Source of the DNA: Desulfobacterales bacterium
GTDB taxonomy: Bacteria > Desulfobacterota > Desulfobulbia > Desulfobulbales > JAGXFP01
Direction: 5' to 3'
DNA length: 45,115 nt
Assembly (NCBI GenBank): GCA_024637225.1
Contig: JAGXFP010000020.1
Span: forward strand, 1 to 45,115
Shown here in pieces: positions 30,943 to 40,357 of the stretch (position 1 is its first letter; every line of letters starts with the position of its first letter). Below the pieces are notes generated by a model. It saw only the letters and a program-made list of their open reading frames with translations. It was not told the origin of the DNA and did not search any database. The position numbers were made by a program, and so were the translations under genes.

Positions 30943-31767
30943 TTGAATCGAACAAGAATAGCAACCGGCCTGATTATAAGCGGCGGCTGGCTGGCGCTCT
31001 TATTGTACGGACCCTTCTGGCTCTTCTGGTTTTCCTTTCTGGTTCTCGGCGCCCTGGCCCTTAATGAATATTTCGCCATGACCCTGGCCAGCTGCAGCCG
31101 GCGCGACAAGATAATCGGTACCATCCTCGGTCTGTTGCCGTTGGCAGCCGCCTACGCAGGCAAACCCGAAGCGGTTTCGGCCGGCCTCTTCCTCTCGCTT
31201 TTCTTTCTGATTGTCTACTGCCTCAGCCGTTACTCGGAACTCAACAACGAGCAGGCGGAGTTCAGCGCTTATGCCCTGATGATGAGGCTCGGATTCGGGG
31301 TGTTTTACGTGGGATTCAGCTTTTCCCATTTCACCCTGCTGCTGACCCTTAGCGAAGGGAAGCAATTATTGATCCTGCTGACGGTGATCACCGTTTTCTC
31401 GGACTCATTCGCCTATTACACCGGCAAGATGTTCGGCCGCCATAAAATGGCGCCGGCCATCAGTCCCGGCAAGACCTTCGAAGGTCTGCTCGGCGGAGTG
31501 GCCGGCAGCATTCTCGGTGCGCTCATTGTCTGCATCTGGTTTTTTCCCTGGTATTCGCTGGTCAAGATCGCCTTTCTTACCGTTTTCCTCAGCCTGGTCG
31601 GCGTCATGGGCGATCTTACCGAATCGATGATCAAGCGGACCATGGGGGTCAAGGATTCCGGTCACATCCTGCCCGGTCACGGCGGGGTTCTCGACCGCCT
31701 TGATTCCTTGATGATCGCAGCCCCGGTTCTCTTCTATCTGCTTGATTTCGGCTTACTCAGCCTCTGA
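30943..31767 (+). CDS. cdsA: Phosphatidate cytidylyltransferase
   Basis: The 274-residue inner-membrane enzyme makes CDP-diacylglycerol from phosphatidate and CTP. About eight hydrophobic segments are visible. The family signature KRTMGVKDSGHILPGHGGVLDRLDS lies near residues 225-249, described here by its limits and its K-D-x-G and H-G-G-x-x-D-R-x-D residues. The SDSFAYYTGKMFGRHKMAPAISPGKTFEG block is at about 150. The start is TTG at 30943, two bases from the uppS stop, with GTAGGAT upstream. Confidence 0.94.
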   Translation: MNRTRIATGLIISGGWLALLLYGPFWLFWFSFLVLGALALNEYFAMTLASCSRRDKIIGTILGLLPLAAAYAGKPEAVSAGLFLSLFFLIVYCLSRYSELNNEQAEFSAYALMMRLGFGVFYVGFSFSHFTLLLTLSEGKQLLILLTVITVFSDSFAYYTGKMFGRHKMAPAISPGKTFEGLLGGVAGSILGALIVCIWFFPWYSLVKIAFLTVFLSLVGVMGDLTESMIKRTMGVKDSGHILPGHGGVLDRLDSLMIAAPVLFYLLDFGLLSL

Positions 31768-31781
31768 TCAATGAATTTTTG

Positions 31782-31928
31782 GTAACCGTTCAACAGCACC
31801 GCATCTTCGGACGATCTGCCCGGCTTACGTACACAAGGTACGAGGCGCCGGTCCGCTTGTTCAAATCACTGCTGAACAGTTACAGTCCTGCGGTTTTGGA
31901 TACTTTGGCGACCGCCCCCGTGAATGGT
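31782..31928. repeat. Family C repeat, copy 1
   Basis: The left end GTAACCGTTCAACAG (31782-31796) is inverted at CTGCTGAACAGTTAC (31869-31883). The repeat continues to a second, outer end near CCGTGAATGGTTGC. The middle has CGGCTTACGTACAC...GGTACGAGGCGCCGG. It fills most of the cdsA-dxr gap. Confidence 0.75.
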
Positions 31929-31949
31929 TGCAATTTTGGGAAGTAAAAC

Positions 31950-33128
31950 ATGGTTAAAAAAATTTCCCTGCTGGGCTCAACCGGCTCAATCGGCCGGAAC
32001 GTCCTGGAAGTGGTAAGACAGTATCCCGACCGCTTCAAAGTGGTAGGTCTGGCTGCCGGCCGTAATTTACCCCTGCTGAAGGAGCAAATCGATGAATTCG
32101 CGCCGGAACTGGTCTCGATCAGCGAGCCGCGGCTGGCCGGGGAACTGACCGGGATTTTACCGCCACACTGGCGGAACCGGGTCTTATCTGGCCCGGAAGG
32201 CAATGAACGGGTTGCCACGATCCCGTCGGCGACGATGGTCGTTTCCGCCATCGTCGGGTCCGCAGGCCTCACCCCTACCTTAGCGGCGATTCGGGCCGGC
32301 AAGGACATCGGTCTCGCCAACAAGGAGACCCTGGTCATGGCCGGCGATCTGGTCATGAGGGAAGTCCGCCGCCACAAGGTCAATCTTCTTCCCATCGACA
32401 GCGAGCACAGCGCCATAAATCAGGGTCTCAATGCCGGCCGTCGCGAAGATGTCTCCCGGCTTATCCTGACCGCCTCCGGCGGCCCCTTTTTCGCGGTCGG
32501 AGCGCAAGAACTCGATAAGGTCACCCCCGAACAGGCCCTTGCCCACCCCAACTGGGACATGGGCGACAAGATATCAATCGACTCCGCTACCCTGATTAAC
32601 AAGGGCCTTGAGGTGATCGAGGCCCGCTACCTGTTCGATATCGAAGCGGACAGGATCGAAGTCCTGATTCACCCCCAGTCAATAGTACACTCAATGGTGG
32701 AATATCTGGACGGTTCATTCATCGCCCATCTGGGCATTCCGGATATGAAGATCCCCATCGCTTATGCCCTTACCTTTCCGGAGCGTATATCACTTGACCT
32801 ACCGCGGCTTGATCTGGCCGCCGCCGAAAGCCTGGAATTCCACCATCCTGATCTGGCAAAATTCCCGGCCCTGAAGCTCGCCTATGAAGTATGCACTTCG
32901 GGCGGCATCGCGCCGGCCGTTTTTAATGCCGCCAATGAAGTTGCGGTGACAGCGTTCCTCGATAAGAGAATCAACTTTACCGGAATCACCAGAATCGTCG
33001 TCGAAACAGTCGCGCAATTCGATCCCGGACATGCAGTCGACCTGGAAACCATCCTGACCGCGGACCGGGACGCCCGGACCCGGGCAAATTTGCTGGTTGA
33101 CTCGAACCAGTACAATCTCCATAATTAA
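31950..33128 (+). CDS. dxr: 1-deoxy-D-xylulose 5-phosphate reductoisomerase
   Basis: This 392-residue cytoplasmic NADPH enzyme catalyses the first committed step of the MEP isoprenoid pathway. The NADPH loop [13 protein letters not shown] is at residues 9-21. The metal/substrate motif [15 protein letters not shown] is at about 148-162. SASGGPF-type residues (TASGGPFF) lie at about 176, and [22 protein letters not shown] follows at about 203-224. Length is normal. Together with uppS it supplies undecaprenyl phosphate. Followed after 11 bases by rseP. Confidence 0.96.
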   Translation: MVKKISLLGSTGSIGRNVLEVVRQYPDRFKVVGLAAGRNLPLLKEQIDEFAPELVSISEPRLAGELTGILPPHWRNRVLSGPEGNERVATIPSATMVVSAIVGSAGLTPTLAAIRAGKDIGLANKETLVMAGDLVMREVRRHKVNLLPIDSEHSAINQGLNAGRREDVSRLILTASGGPFFAVGAQELDKVTPEQALAHPNWDMGDKISIDSATLINKGLEVIEARYLFDIEADRIEVLIHPQSIVHSMVEYLDGSFIAHLGIPDMKIPIAYALTFPERISLDLPRLDLAAAESLEFHHPDLAKFPALKLAYEVCTSGGIAPAVFNAANEVAVTAFLDKRINFTGITRIVVETVAQFDPGHAVDLETILTADRDARTRANLLVDSNQYNLHN

Positions 33129-33139
33129 AAGAACCTACT

Positions 33140-34210
33140 ATGAACTCAATATTATCCTTCATCATCGTCCTGGGCCTGTTGATCATTGTTCATGAATTCG
33201 GCCATTTTATCCTGGCCAAAATGTTCAATGTCAGGGTTCTCAAGTTTTCCATCGGCTTTGGCCCGAAGATCTTCAGCCGCTGCTATGGCGAAACCGAATA
33301 TCTGATCAGCGCCCTGCCCCTTGGCGGCTATGTCAAGATGTTCGGGGAACAGCGCGACGAAGAGATTCCGGCCGGGGAGAAGAATCGATCCTTCGCGGCA
33401 AAACCGGTATGGCAACGCTTTTGCATCGTCGCGGCCGGTCCGATTTTCAATCTGTTGTTCGCCGTCTTTCTGTTCTTCATGATCTTCGCCTTCGCCGGAA
33501 TCCCGACCCCGGTCGACAATACTGTGGTCGGCGCCGTCTCGGCCGACTCGCCGGCCGAAGCCGCGGGTCTCGAAGCCGGCGACCGGATCATCTCGATCGA
33601 CGGCAAGAAAACCGATGAATGGATGGATGTGGCCAACCGGATCTCCAACAGCGAAGGCGAACCAGTGGAGCTGGTGATCGAGCGCCAGGGCGAAAGGCGG
33701 AAAATCACGGCCCAGCCCGAAATGACTCCAAGCCGTAATATATTCGGCGAGGAGATCGAGAAACGTTATATGCTGGGAATCTCCCGGAGCCAGGAGGTTA
33801 CCTACGAGAACGCTTCGCTATGGGAGGCGATCAAGGGGGGATTCATCCAAACCTGGTCCTTGATCTATCTAACCATTATGGGCATCGTCAAGATGATCCA
33901 GGCAGTGATCCCGGCCAGCGAACTGGGCGGCCCGATCATGATCGCCCAACTGGCTGGACAACAGATGGAAGCAGGCTGGATAAACCTGGTCTATTTCATG
34001 GCTTTGATCAGCGTCAATCTCGGCATCCTGAACCTGTTGCCGATCCCGATTCTGGACGGCGGCCACCTGATGTTCTTCTCCTACGAGGCCCTGCTCCGCC
34101 GACCCATGTCCCAGAGAGCCATGGAGATCTGGCAGCAGATCGGCCTGGTGATCCTGGCCACCCTGATGGTTTTCGTCTTCTATAACGATATCGTCCGGCT
34201 CTTCACCTGA
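33140..34210 (+). CDS. rseP: RIP site-2 metalloprotease RseP
   Basis: The 356-residue inner-membrane zinc protease cleaves membrane-spanning regulators such as anti-sigma factors. The zinc motif HEFGH is at residues 18-22 in the first membrane helix. The GGYVKMFGE loop follows at about 60. A single PDZ domain is seen at about 115-190 (SPAEAAGLEAGDRIISIDGK). The third zinc ligand sits in LNLLPIPILDGGHL near 300. E. coli RseP has two PDZ domains and about 450 residues; the one-PDZ form is usual outside gammaproteobacteria. No bamA follows, unlike many genomes. Confidence 0.95.
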   Translation: MNSILSFIIVLGLLIIVHEFGHFILAKMFNVRVLKFSIGFGPKIFSRCYGETEYLISALPLGGYVKMFGEQRDEEIPAGEKNRSFAAKPVWQRFCIVAAGPIFNLLFAVFLFFMIFAFAGIPTPVDNTVVGAVSADSPAEAAGLEAGDRIISIDGKKTDEWMDVANRISNSEGEPVELVIERQGERRKITAQPEMTPSRNIFGEEIEKRYMLGISRSQEVTYENASLWEAIKGGFIQTWSLIYLTIMGIVKMIQAVIPASELGGPIMIAQLAGQQMEAGWINLVYFMALISVNLGILNLLPIPILDGGHLMFFSYEALLRRPMSQRAMEIWQQIGLVILATLMVFVFYNDIVRLFT

Positions 34211-34217
34211 AAAGCCT

Positions 34218-34367
34218 GTAATCGTTAGTAGCACCACATCTGCGGGACGATCAGCCCGGCTTACGTACACGAGGTACGCGGCGCCGGTCCGCTTATCCAA
34301 ATCTGCGTCACTGCTGAACGGTTACAGTCAGGCAGTTTTTTGGTACTTTGGCCGGCCGCCCGGTGAA
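34218..34367. repeat. Family C repeat, copy 2
   Basis: GTAATCGTTAGTAG (34218) and CTGCTGAACGGTTAC (34311-34325) are the inner ends. The tail to CCGGTGAACGG matches copy 1. The middle has CGGCTTACGTACACGAGGTACG and GGCGCCGGTCCGCTT. Confidence 0.75.
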
Positions 34368-34394
34368 CGGATCACCGCGGCCAGGTCTGCTCCT

Positions 34395-34452
34395 TTTACC
34401 CACAGGGCATAAGTTTCGTACGAGCAGACAAGATGCTTTTATAATGCCCTTT
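34395..34452. repeat. Family F repeat upstream of tsaB
   Basis: TTTACCCACAGGGCATAAGTTTCGTACGAGC leads to GATGCTTTTATAATGCCC, matching the first part of the copies at 9228 and 18011. Confidence 0.6.
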
Positions 34453-34509
34453 AGGGTGCAACTTAAGCTTTATTTCGAATCGACAATCAGCTTTCCCCGG
34501 AATTCGCCG

Positions 34510-35235
34510 ATGAAAAATACCGATCCCCAGCCGGCGTCCCCCCTGATCCTGGCCATCGAAACCGCCACCATGTGCGGCAGCGTCGCTTTGATGTCCGGCA
34601 ACCGCTGCCTGGCCGAGTATTCGGTCGATACAGCCACCACCCATTCCCGGCGGCTGATCCGCCAGGTGGACCGGGTGCGGCAGGAGACCGGAGTTGAATG
34701 GCGCCAGATCGACGGAATCGCGATCAGTCTGGGTCCGGGAAGCTTTACCGGCCTTCGGATCGGACTCAGTACCGCCAAAGGTCTTGCTATGGCCGCCGAA
34801 CGCCCGCTGCTTGGTGTCTCGACCCTTGACGGTCTGGCCCGCCAGCTTATGGGCCCGCCGGACAACCGGATCTGCGCCTTGCTCGATGCCCGGAAAAAGG
34901 AGGTCTATGCCGCCTTCTATCGCTGCGACAATCAAGGAATCCCAAGGAAAAACGGCGCCGATCTGGTCTTGAAGCCCGAAAAGCTGGCCGGGCTTATTTC
35001 ACAGCCGACGGTGCTGGTCGGCGACGGCGGTCTCGCCTATCGCGATTTATTCAGGGAAACCCTCGGCGACTCGGCGATTTTCGCCCCTACCCGCACCTTT
35101 TTCCCCAGGGCGTCGACCATCGGGCTCCTCGCTTCCGAGATGTTTTCCGCAAACCACTTCGTTGATCCCGCCGAAGCGGTGCCGATCTATGTCCGCCCTT
35201 CCGAGGCGGAACTGACTATCGCCGGGAAGTATTGA
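34510..35235 (+). CDS. tsaB: tRNA threonylcarbamoyladenosine biosynthesis protein TsaB
   Basis: This 241-residue ASKHA-fold protein is the scaffold partner of TsaD and TsaE in making t6A37 on tRNAs that read ANN codons. LILAIETATMCGSVAL is at about residues 12-27, the GPGSFTGLRIGLSTAKGLA motif at about 77-95, and LLDARKKEVYAAFY at about 120-133. The zinc-binding HxxxH of TsaD is absent, which separates it from that paralogue. The start is ATG 34510 just before the conserved strand; the longer frame to 34348 runs through repeats C and F. Last gene of the rpsB-to-rseP run. Confidence 0.9.
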   Translation: MKNTDPQPASPLILAIETATMCGSVALMSGNRCLAEYSVDTATTHSRRLIRQVDRVRQETGVEWRQIDGIAISLGPGSFTGLRIGLSTAKGLAMAAERPLLGVSTLDGLARQLMGPPDNRICALLDARKKEVYAAFYRCDNQGIPRKNGADLVLKPEKLAGLISQPTVLVGDGGLAYRDLFRETLGDSAIFAPTRTFFPRASTIGLLASEMFSANHFVDPAEAVPIYVRPSEAELTIAGKY

Positions 35236-35362
35236 TTCCCCTTCCCCCAACCGCCCTGTCCTCTCCGATGTTAATCGACCGCCCGCCCGACAGGAGTGTT
35301 TCCCGCCTTCCCCTAACACCCACCGCGGGCGCCATGCCACAGGCCGGGCCGCACCAATAAAA

Positions 35363-35387
35363 AAGGCCCGGGAGATTCCCGGGCCTT
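35363..35387. terminator. Bidirectional terminator between tsaB and fhs
   Basis: An 11-base-pair perfect stem, AAGGCCCGGGA with TCCCGGGCCTT, has a GAT-sized loop. On the minus strand it is followed by TTTTTATT, a strong terminator for fhs. On the plus strand it is weaker. Confidence 0.88.
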
Positions 35388-35452
35388 CTCAATATAAATA
35401 TCACAGCAGCAATCACAGGTCTAATCAATACCCCGGATTGCTTATTAAGGGG

Positions 35453-37216
35453 CTAGAATACCCCTTTAACCTTACCGGTCTCGGTATCGACATCGATCCG
35501 GCGATAGGCCGGGTCGGAGGCGGTACCGGGCATCAGGCTGATTGCCCCGGCAACCGGAACCACAAAGCCGGCACCCTTGTAGGTGAGGATGTCGCGAATC
35601 GGCAAGGTCCAACCGGTCGGCACGCCCTTCTTGCTCGGATCGTGGGAAAGGCTCAAATGGGTCTTGACCATGCAGGTACCCATCTCCTTCATCTCCGGAT
35701 CCTTCTCCATCCGGTCAAGCTTGGTCTTGGCCTCGGGTGAATAGCTGACTCCGTCGGCGCCGTAGACTTCCCTGGCGATCAGATCGATCCGCTTCTCCAG
35801 GGGAGTGTCGAGTTCGTAAAGGAACTTGAAGTCGTTCGGCTCTTCGCAGGCATCGACCACCGCATCGGCAAATTCGAGAGCACCATCACCGCCATGCTCC
35901 CAATGCCGGGACAGGGCAACCCGGGCTCCGGCCGCCTCGCCGAGACGCCGAACCGCCGCGATCTCGGCATCGGTATCGGTATAGAAGGCGTTGATGCAGA
36001 CTACCGGGTTGATTCCGGCTTTCTTGACGGTCTCGATATGGTGGACCAGGTTCTTGCAGCCTTCCTCGACCCAGCCGACATTCTCCTTTGCATACTCTTC
36101 GGGCATCGGTTTGCCGGGAACCGGAATCGGGGCGCCGCCATGGCATTTAAGGGCCCTGATTGTGGCAACAACCACGGCGCAGTTGGGCTTCAAGCCGCTG
36201 TAACGGCATTTGAGGTTCCAGAACTTCTCGAAACCGATATCGGCGCCGAATCCGGACTCGGTCACATTGTAATCGGCAATTTTCAGGCCGACCCGATCGG
36301 CGATAACCGAGGACTGGCCGATGGCGATATTGGCAAACGGCCCGGCATGGACAACCACCGGCTGGCCTTCCAGGGTCTGCATCAGGTTCGGATTGAGGGC
36401 CTCGACCATCCAGGCGGTCATGGCGCCGTCGACCTCGAGATCGGCAGTGGTGATCGGCCGGTCCTGCTTGTCGTAGGCGACCACGATCTTGCCGATCCGT
36501 TCCCGCATATCCTTCAGGTCGTTGGCGATGGAGAGAATCGCCATGATCTCGGAAGAAACGGCGATGGCGAACTTGGACTGCATCGTATAACCGTCCATCT
36601 TGCCGCCTTGGCCGATCGTGATATTTCGCAGGGCCTGGGCGCAGAAGTCGATAATCCAGCCGAACTCGACCTTTTTGGGATGGATATCCAGACGCTTGAG
36701 ATTACGCTGGGCCAGTTGTTCGTCGGTGTAGTTGTTCTCATGCTGCATCCTGGAGGTAAGCGCCACCATTCCGAGATTATGGGCATTCATGATGGCGTTG
36801 ATATCGCCGGTCAGCCCCAGGGAGAACGGGGTAAGGGGAATGCACTGGGCCAGTCCGCCACCGGCGGCGCTGCCCTTGATGTTCATGGTCGGTCCGCCGG
36901 AGGGCTGGCGGATGGCACCGACCACGCTCTTGTTGCGCTTGCCGAGTCCCTGGACCAGACCCATGGCGCAGGTGGATTTACCTTCGCCCAAAGGGGTGGG
37001 ACTGATCGCGGTAACGTCGACGTATTTGCCGTCGGGCTTGTCGCCGAGACGGTTCATGATTTTCCGGAAATCGAGCTTGCCGATGTAATGGCCGTAAGGA
37101 AGAACCTCTTCCTTCTCCAGGCCGAGACTTTCGCCGAGCTCGTAGACTGTTTTCATGCGGGATTCCGCTTCTTCCGCAATTTCCCAGTCAGCGTGTTTGG
37201 TGGGATCTAAAGCCAT
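35453..37216 (-). CDS. fhs: Formate-tetrahydrofolate ligase
   Basis: The 587-residue cytoplasmic enzyme joins formate and tetrahydrofolate to give 10-formyl-THF at the cost of ATP, a key step of the methyl branch of the Wood-Ljungdahl pathway and of C1 metabolism. The ATP loop TPLGEGKST is at residues 74-82, the [19 protein letters not shown] signature at about 104-122, and the late region has TDTDAEI and [11 protein letters not shown]. It is somewhat longer than the usual 555-560, through an N-terminal helical extension. TTAAGGAGG upstream is an ideal ribosome site. Monocistronic with its own terminator. Confidence 0.96.
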   Translation of the reverse strand: MALDPTKHADWEIAEEAESRMKTVYELGESLGLEKEEVLPYGHYIGKLDFRKIMNRLGDKPDGKYVDVTAISPTPLGEGKSTCAMGLVQGLGKRNKSVVGAIRQPSGGPTMNIKGSAAGGGLAQCIPLTPFSLGLTGDINAIMNAHNLGMVALTSRMQHENNYTDEQLAQRNLKRLDIHPKKVEFGWIIDFCAQALRNITIGQGGKMDGYTMQSKFAIAVSSEIMAILSIANDLKDMRERIGKIVVAYDKQDRPITTADLEVDGAMTAWMVEALNPNLMQTLEGQPVVVHAGPFANIAIGQSSVIADRVGLKIADYNVTESGFGADIGFEKFWNLKCRYSGLKPNCAVVVATIRALKCHGGAPIPVPGKPMPEEYAKENVGWVEEGCKNLVHHIETVKKAGINPVVCINAFYTDTDAEIAAVRRLGEAAGARVALSRHWEHGGDGALEFADAVVDACEEPNDFKFLYELDTPLEKRIDLIAREVYGADGVSYSPEAKTKLDRMEKDPEMKEMGTCMVKTHLSLSHDPSKKGVPTGWTLPIRDILTYKGAGFVVPVAGAISLMPGTASDPAYRRIDVDTETGKVKGVF

Positions 37217-37375
37217 GACTAACCTCCTTAATTCATTTTAATCTGCTGATAAAGTTAACTTCAAAAGTAAAACCGGCCGACCACGACCGGGTTTATAACG
37301 CTACGCTTTACAGCAAGCCACGGGGTTTAAACCGATAGGCCGCAAGAGTTCTTCCTGTCTGAGTTAGTGCGATTG

Positions 37376-38002
37376 TTAACCATGATTTATATTTTTAATT
37401 ATATTTCTTAACCACAAACTACCCTCTGGTGTGATCACCCAATATAGGGCACTACAATTCACAAATACCGTTATCCAGTAGGTAACTCGAAATGATATTT
37501 TTTTAGATTTATGTCTCAAGAAACTTTGTGCAAGTGCAGCACCTGGCCAACCACCTAATAAAGATAAAATATGTAATGTGCTTTCTGAGGTTCTCCACTT
37601 TCCCCATTCAGCTGCTCTTTTATCTTTTGCATACATTATGAATGCTATTACACACAGAATCGCATATAGACCGACAAGTTCTAGTGGAATCAACTTAGAA
37701 TTTAAGAGAACATAAAGGACAACTGCAAAACCACTGAATAGGAAGATAGATAGTATTCTTTGTCTTGAACGGGGACTAGGTTTATTGTGGCCTCTTAATG
37801 GACGAACATCTACAGCACATTTGCGATCTTTTTGATCGGTTGAAATGAAATATTCAACTTCAAGCCCAGCGAAAGGATCTTTATGTGTTCTACTATAGTC
37901 ATTGATATGGGCAAATAAGGGTTTGCCGCCTGATTTGGGGATAATAAACCCAAAACCTCTTTCTTCATTCCAATTCGATATGGTGCCGTTTTGTGGATTC
38001 AT
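37376..38002 (-). CDS. Cold-shock domain plus DUF1294 membrane protein
   Basis: In this 208-residue fusion, the N-terminal 70 residues are a cold-shock domain (GFGFI at about 16-20, LFAHINDY at about 29-36). A basic linker follows, and the rest is a DUF1294 membrane part with three or four hydrophobic helices and the family motif YAKDKRAAEWGKWRTSESTLHILSLLGGWPGAALAQ around 123-158, described here by its limits. The function of CSD-DUF1294 proteins is unknown; a membrane-bound RNA-binding role is possible. Base composition is clearly more AT-rich than any neighbour and no Shine-Dalgarno is evident, which suggests recent transfer. It sits 37 bases past thyX. Confidence 0.83.
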   Translation of the reverse strand: MNPQNGTISNWNEERGFGFIIPKSGGKPLFAHINDYSRTHKDPFAGLEVEYFISTDQKDRKCAVDVRPLRGHNKPSPRSRQRILSIFLFSGFAVVLYVLLNSKLIPLELVGLYAILCVIAFIMYAKDKRAAEWGKWRTSESTLHILSLLGGWPGAALAQSFLRHKSKKISFRVTYWITVFVNCSALYWVITPEGSLWLRNIIKNINHG

Positions 38003-38039
38003 TTTTTTTGATGGTTAGCAAGTATAATTGAAATATCGA

Positions 38040-38987
38040 TCAACTCCGGACTCCCTCGAAGAGGGCGGGGAAACGTTGGGTAAATTCGGCCAGCAGGGGG
38101 ATCATCACCTCGCGCATCGAAGGCTCGGCGGCCGGGGTAACCCGGAGCCTGAAGATATGAAGCCATTCGAGGAGATTGGCGTAGACGATAATTTCGGTCT
38201 TGCATGAATTGGGGAGTACGGTCCGGGCTGCCTGGGGCGAGGAGGTTTTGAGCAGTTTGAGATAGATCTTTTCGGTCTCTGCCATGGCCCGCTCCCAGAG
38301 CTTGTACTCCTCGCTTCCTTCCTCGAAAAACATCGGCTTGATAAAGGTAACCTCGGAACCGAATTTATCCTCGCTGTACCGGCAGTAGCGCTGGCTCTCC
38401 TGCAAAAAAGAGCAGGGCCGGTGTCTGACAATTTCGTGGGTCACGGCCCGATTGGTGTAGAACTTGACTCCGAGAAAACGGTGTCTGGCAAGCTGCTCGA
38501 TGGGCAGATCTTCGACCTCGGCAAGGGAAATCTTTTCGACGGTTACCCCGGTTTGCGGAAAAAGACCGCGCTTGGTCACGATATCCTTGAAGAAGAGAGG
38601 ATAACGGTCAAAGAGGAAAGCGGTGATCCCCTTGATAAGCTTAATGGTGCTGTTCTCCCGGTACAGCTCCCGGTAGGCCCGGATACTGCCGGTAATCAGC
38701 AACTCCTTTTTGTTGAGCCGGTCTATCTGGATAAATTTAGGCTGGCATCCATAGAACTGCCAGGCTAATTTTTCCGAGTCGAACTCAACTTTAATTGTAA
38801 TTACAGCCATTTCGGCCACGGAGTTGTGACCGTGCTTCAGGATTTTCTCGATAAAGGGACCGGCGGATTCGTCATCGATCTTGTCTTCGCTTTTATAACA
38901 GATGCGCCCGCACGCCTCGATCCGCAAGGCCAGAGACTGGCGGTCCAAATCATCCTGAATTTCAAACGAAGCCGGAATTACTTTCAT
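38040..38987 (-). CDS. thyX: FAD-dependent thymidylate synthase
   Basis: This 315-residue enzyme makes dTMP from dUMP using FAD and NADPH with methylene-THF as the one-carbon source. The diagnostic ThyX motif RHR-x7-S-x-R is present as RHRPCSFLQESQRYCRYS at about residues 188-205. An early H-x-S (HNSVAEM) and the late N-S-C-K-T-E/R-E-I-I-V helix also fit. It is longer than the common 220-250 residues, with an insertion between the first and second conserved blocks. AAGAGG precedes the ATG. It pairs metabolically with fhs, since both act in the folate C1 pool. Confidence 0.92.
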   Translation of the reverse strand: MKVIPASFEIQDDLDRQSLALRIEACGRICYKSEDKIDDESAGPFIEKILKHGHNSVAEMAVITIKVEFDSEKLAWQFYGCQPKFIQIDRLNKKELLITGSIRAYRELYRENSTIKLIKGITAFLFDRYPLFFKDIVTKRGLFPQTGVTVEKISLAEVEDLPIEQLARHRFLGVKFYTNRAVTHEIVRHRPCSFLQESQRYCRYSEDKFGSEVTFIKPMFFEEGSEEYKLWERAMAETEKIYLKLLKTSSPQAARTVLPNSCKTEIIVYANLLEWLHIFRLRVTPAAEPSMREVMIPLLAEFTQRFPALFEGVRS

Positions 38988-39039
38988 CTAATCCTCTTAT
39001 CGAAACTTGATAAATTCGCCAAAAACCGATTTATTGTAT

Positions 39040-39153
39040 CCGTTCACCGTGGCGGTCGACAAAGCCCCAAAACCGTCGGACCGTAACCGTTCAGCAGTGC
39101 CGCAGTTGGACAGGACCGGCACCGCGTACCTCGTGTACGTAAGCCGGTTCTCT
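39040..39153. repeat. Family C repeat, copy 3 (inverted, truncated)
   Basis: In inverse orientation to copies 1 and 2, it starts with CCGTTCACCG and CAAAGCCCCAAAACCG and reaches GTAACCGTTCAGCAGTG at 39083. It continues with ACCGGCACCGCGTACCTCGTGTACGTAAGCCGG and stops at the nifS stop codon without the last end. Confidence 0.7.
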
Positions 39154-40357
39154 ATTCCGCCTTCTCGGTGACGGTCTCCTGCCAGAATGGCGACATGGCA
39201 CGGAGATCACTGATGATTTTCGGCAGATGTTCGAGGACGTAATCGACGTCCTGATCGGTGTTGTAGACGCTTAAGCTGAAGCGGATCGAACCGTGCGCCG
39301 CGGTAAAAGGCACTCCCATGGCCCGCAGGACATGGGAAGGTTCGAGGGAACCGGAGGTGCAGGCGGAGCCCGATGAGGCACAGACTCCGAAGCGGTCCAG
39401 ATGGAGGAGGATGGATTCACCCTCGACAAATTCGAAACTGACATTGGAGGTGTTAGGCAACCTCTCGGTTTTGTGGCCGTTGAGGATGGCCCGGGGCACC
39501 GCTTGCAACAGACCCTCTTCCAGACGGTCCCGGAGCGCCTTGACCCTGGTGTTTTCATCATCCATTCTGGCCGCCACCAGTTCGCAGGCTCTGCCCATGC
39601 CGATTATCGAAGCGACGTTCTCGGTGCCCCCTCGCCGGCCCTGCTCCTGATGGCCGCCGAACAGAAACGGCACAAAGCGGGTGCCCTTTCGCACATAGAG
39701 CACGCCAACTCCTTTGGGGGCATGGAGCTTATGGCCGGAGATCGACAGAAAATCGACCGGCACCTCGGTCATGTCGATCGGGATCTTACCGACCGCCTGG
39801 ACCGCGTCGGTATGAAACAAGATGCCGCGCTCCCTGGCCATCGCCGCCATTTTCTTGATGGGAAAGATTACCCCGGTTTCATTATTGGCCCACATGACGC
39901 TGACGATCGCGGTCTCATCGGTAAGGCTGTCCCGGTATTTTTCCAGGTCGAGCATCCCGTATTTATCGACCGGAATCTGAGTTACCTTATGTTTGTGACC
40001 GCTGATCGAATAGAGACTTTCGCAGAGATTCTTGACGGCGGGATGTTCCACCCTGGTAGTAACGATATGGCGCTTATCGGATAAGGATTGGACGGCGGAG
40101 AGAATCGCGGTTGAATCGCTTTCGGTACCGCAGCTGGTGAAGATGATCTCCTCCGGGCTGGCGTTGATCAGAGCCGCGATCCGTTGCCGGGCTTCGGTAA
40201 TTTTTTGACCGACCTGACCGCCGAAGGTGTGCATACTGGAAGGGTTGCCGTAGTATTCGGCAAAAAAAGGCAGCATCTCCTCGACCACCTCCGGCGCTAC
40301 CCTGGTGGTGGCGTTGTTATCCATATACACGATCCTGTCGGTTTTCTCGGAAATCAT
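39152..40357 (-). CDS. nifS: Cysteine desulfurase NifS
   Basis: The 401-residue PLP enzyme takes sulfur from cysteine for Fe-S cluster assembly on NifU. MDNNATTRVAPEV is at about residues 12-24, the PLP lysine is in SISGHKLHAPKG at about 205-216, RRGGTENV follows at about 241, and the active-site cysteine is in ASSGSACTSGSLEPSHVLRAMG near 330. The long SGSACTSG loop is typical of the NifS/IscS group. ATG 40357 overlaps the end of nifU as ATGA, so the two are coupled. No nitrogenase genes are nearby, so a general Fe-S role, as in other anaerobes, is likely. Confidence 0.95.
   Translation of the reverse strand: MISEKTDRIVYMDNNATTRVAPEVVEEMLPFFAEYYGNPSSMHTFGGQVGQKITEARQRIAALINASPEEIIFTSCGTESDSTAILSAVQSLSDKRHIVTTRVEHPAVKNLCESLYSISGHKHKVTQIPVDKYGMLDLEKYRDSLTDETAIVSVMWANNETGVIFPIKKMAAMARERGILFHTDAVQAVGKIPIDMTEVPVDFLSISGHKLHAPKGVGVLYVRKGTRFVPFLFGGHQEQGRRGGTENVASIIGMGRACELVAARMDDENTRVKALRDRLEEGLLQAVPRAILNGHKTERLPNTSNVSFEFVEGESILLHLDRFGVCASSGSACTSGSLEPSHVLRAMGVPFTAAHGSIRFSLSVYNTDQDVDYVLEHLPKIISDLRAMSPFWQETVTEKAE

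Noticed and set aside
35894..37210. Long open frame (438 codons) on the plus strand opposite fhs
   Set aside because: It is the antisense shadow of a gene with complete family motifs; high GC codons leave few stops on the opposite strand.
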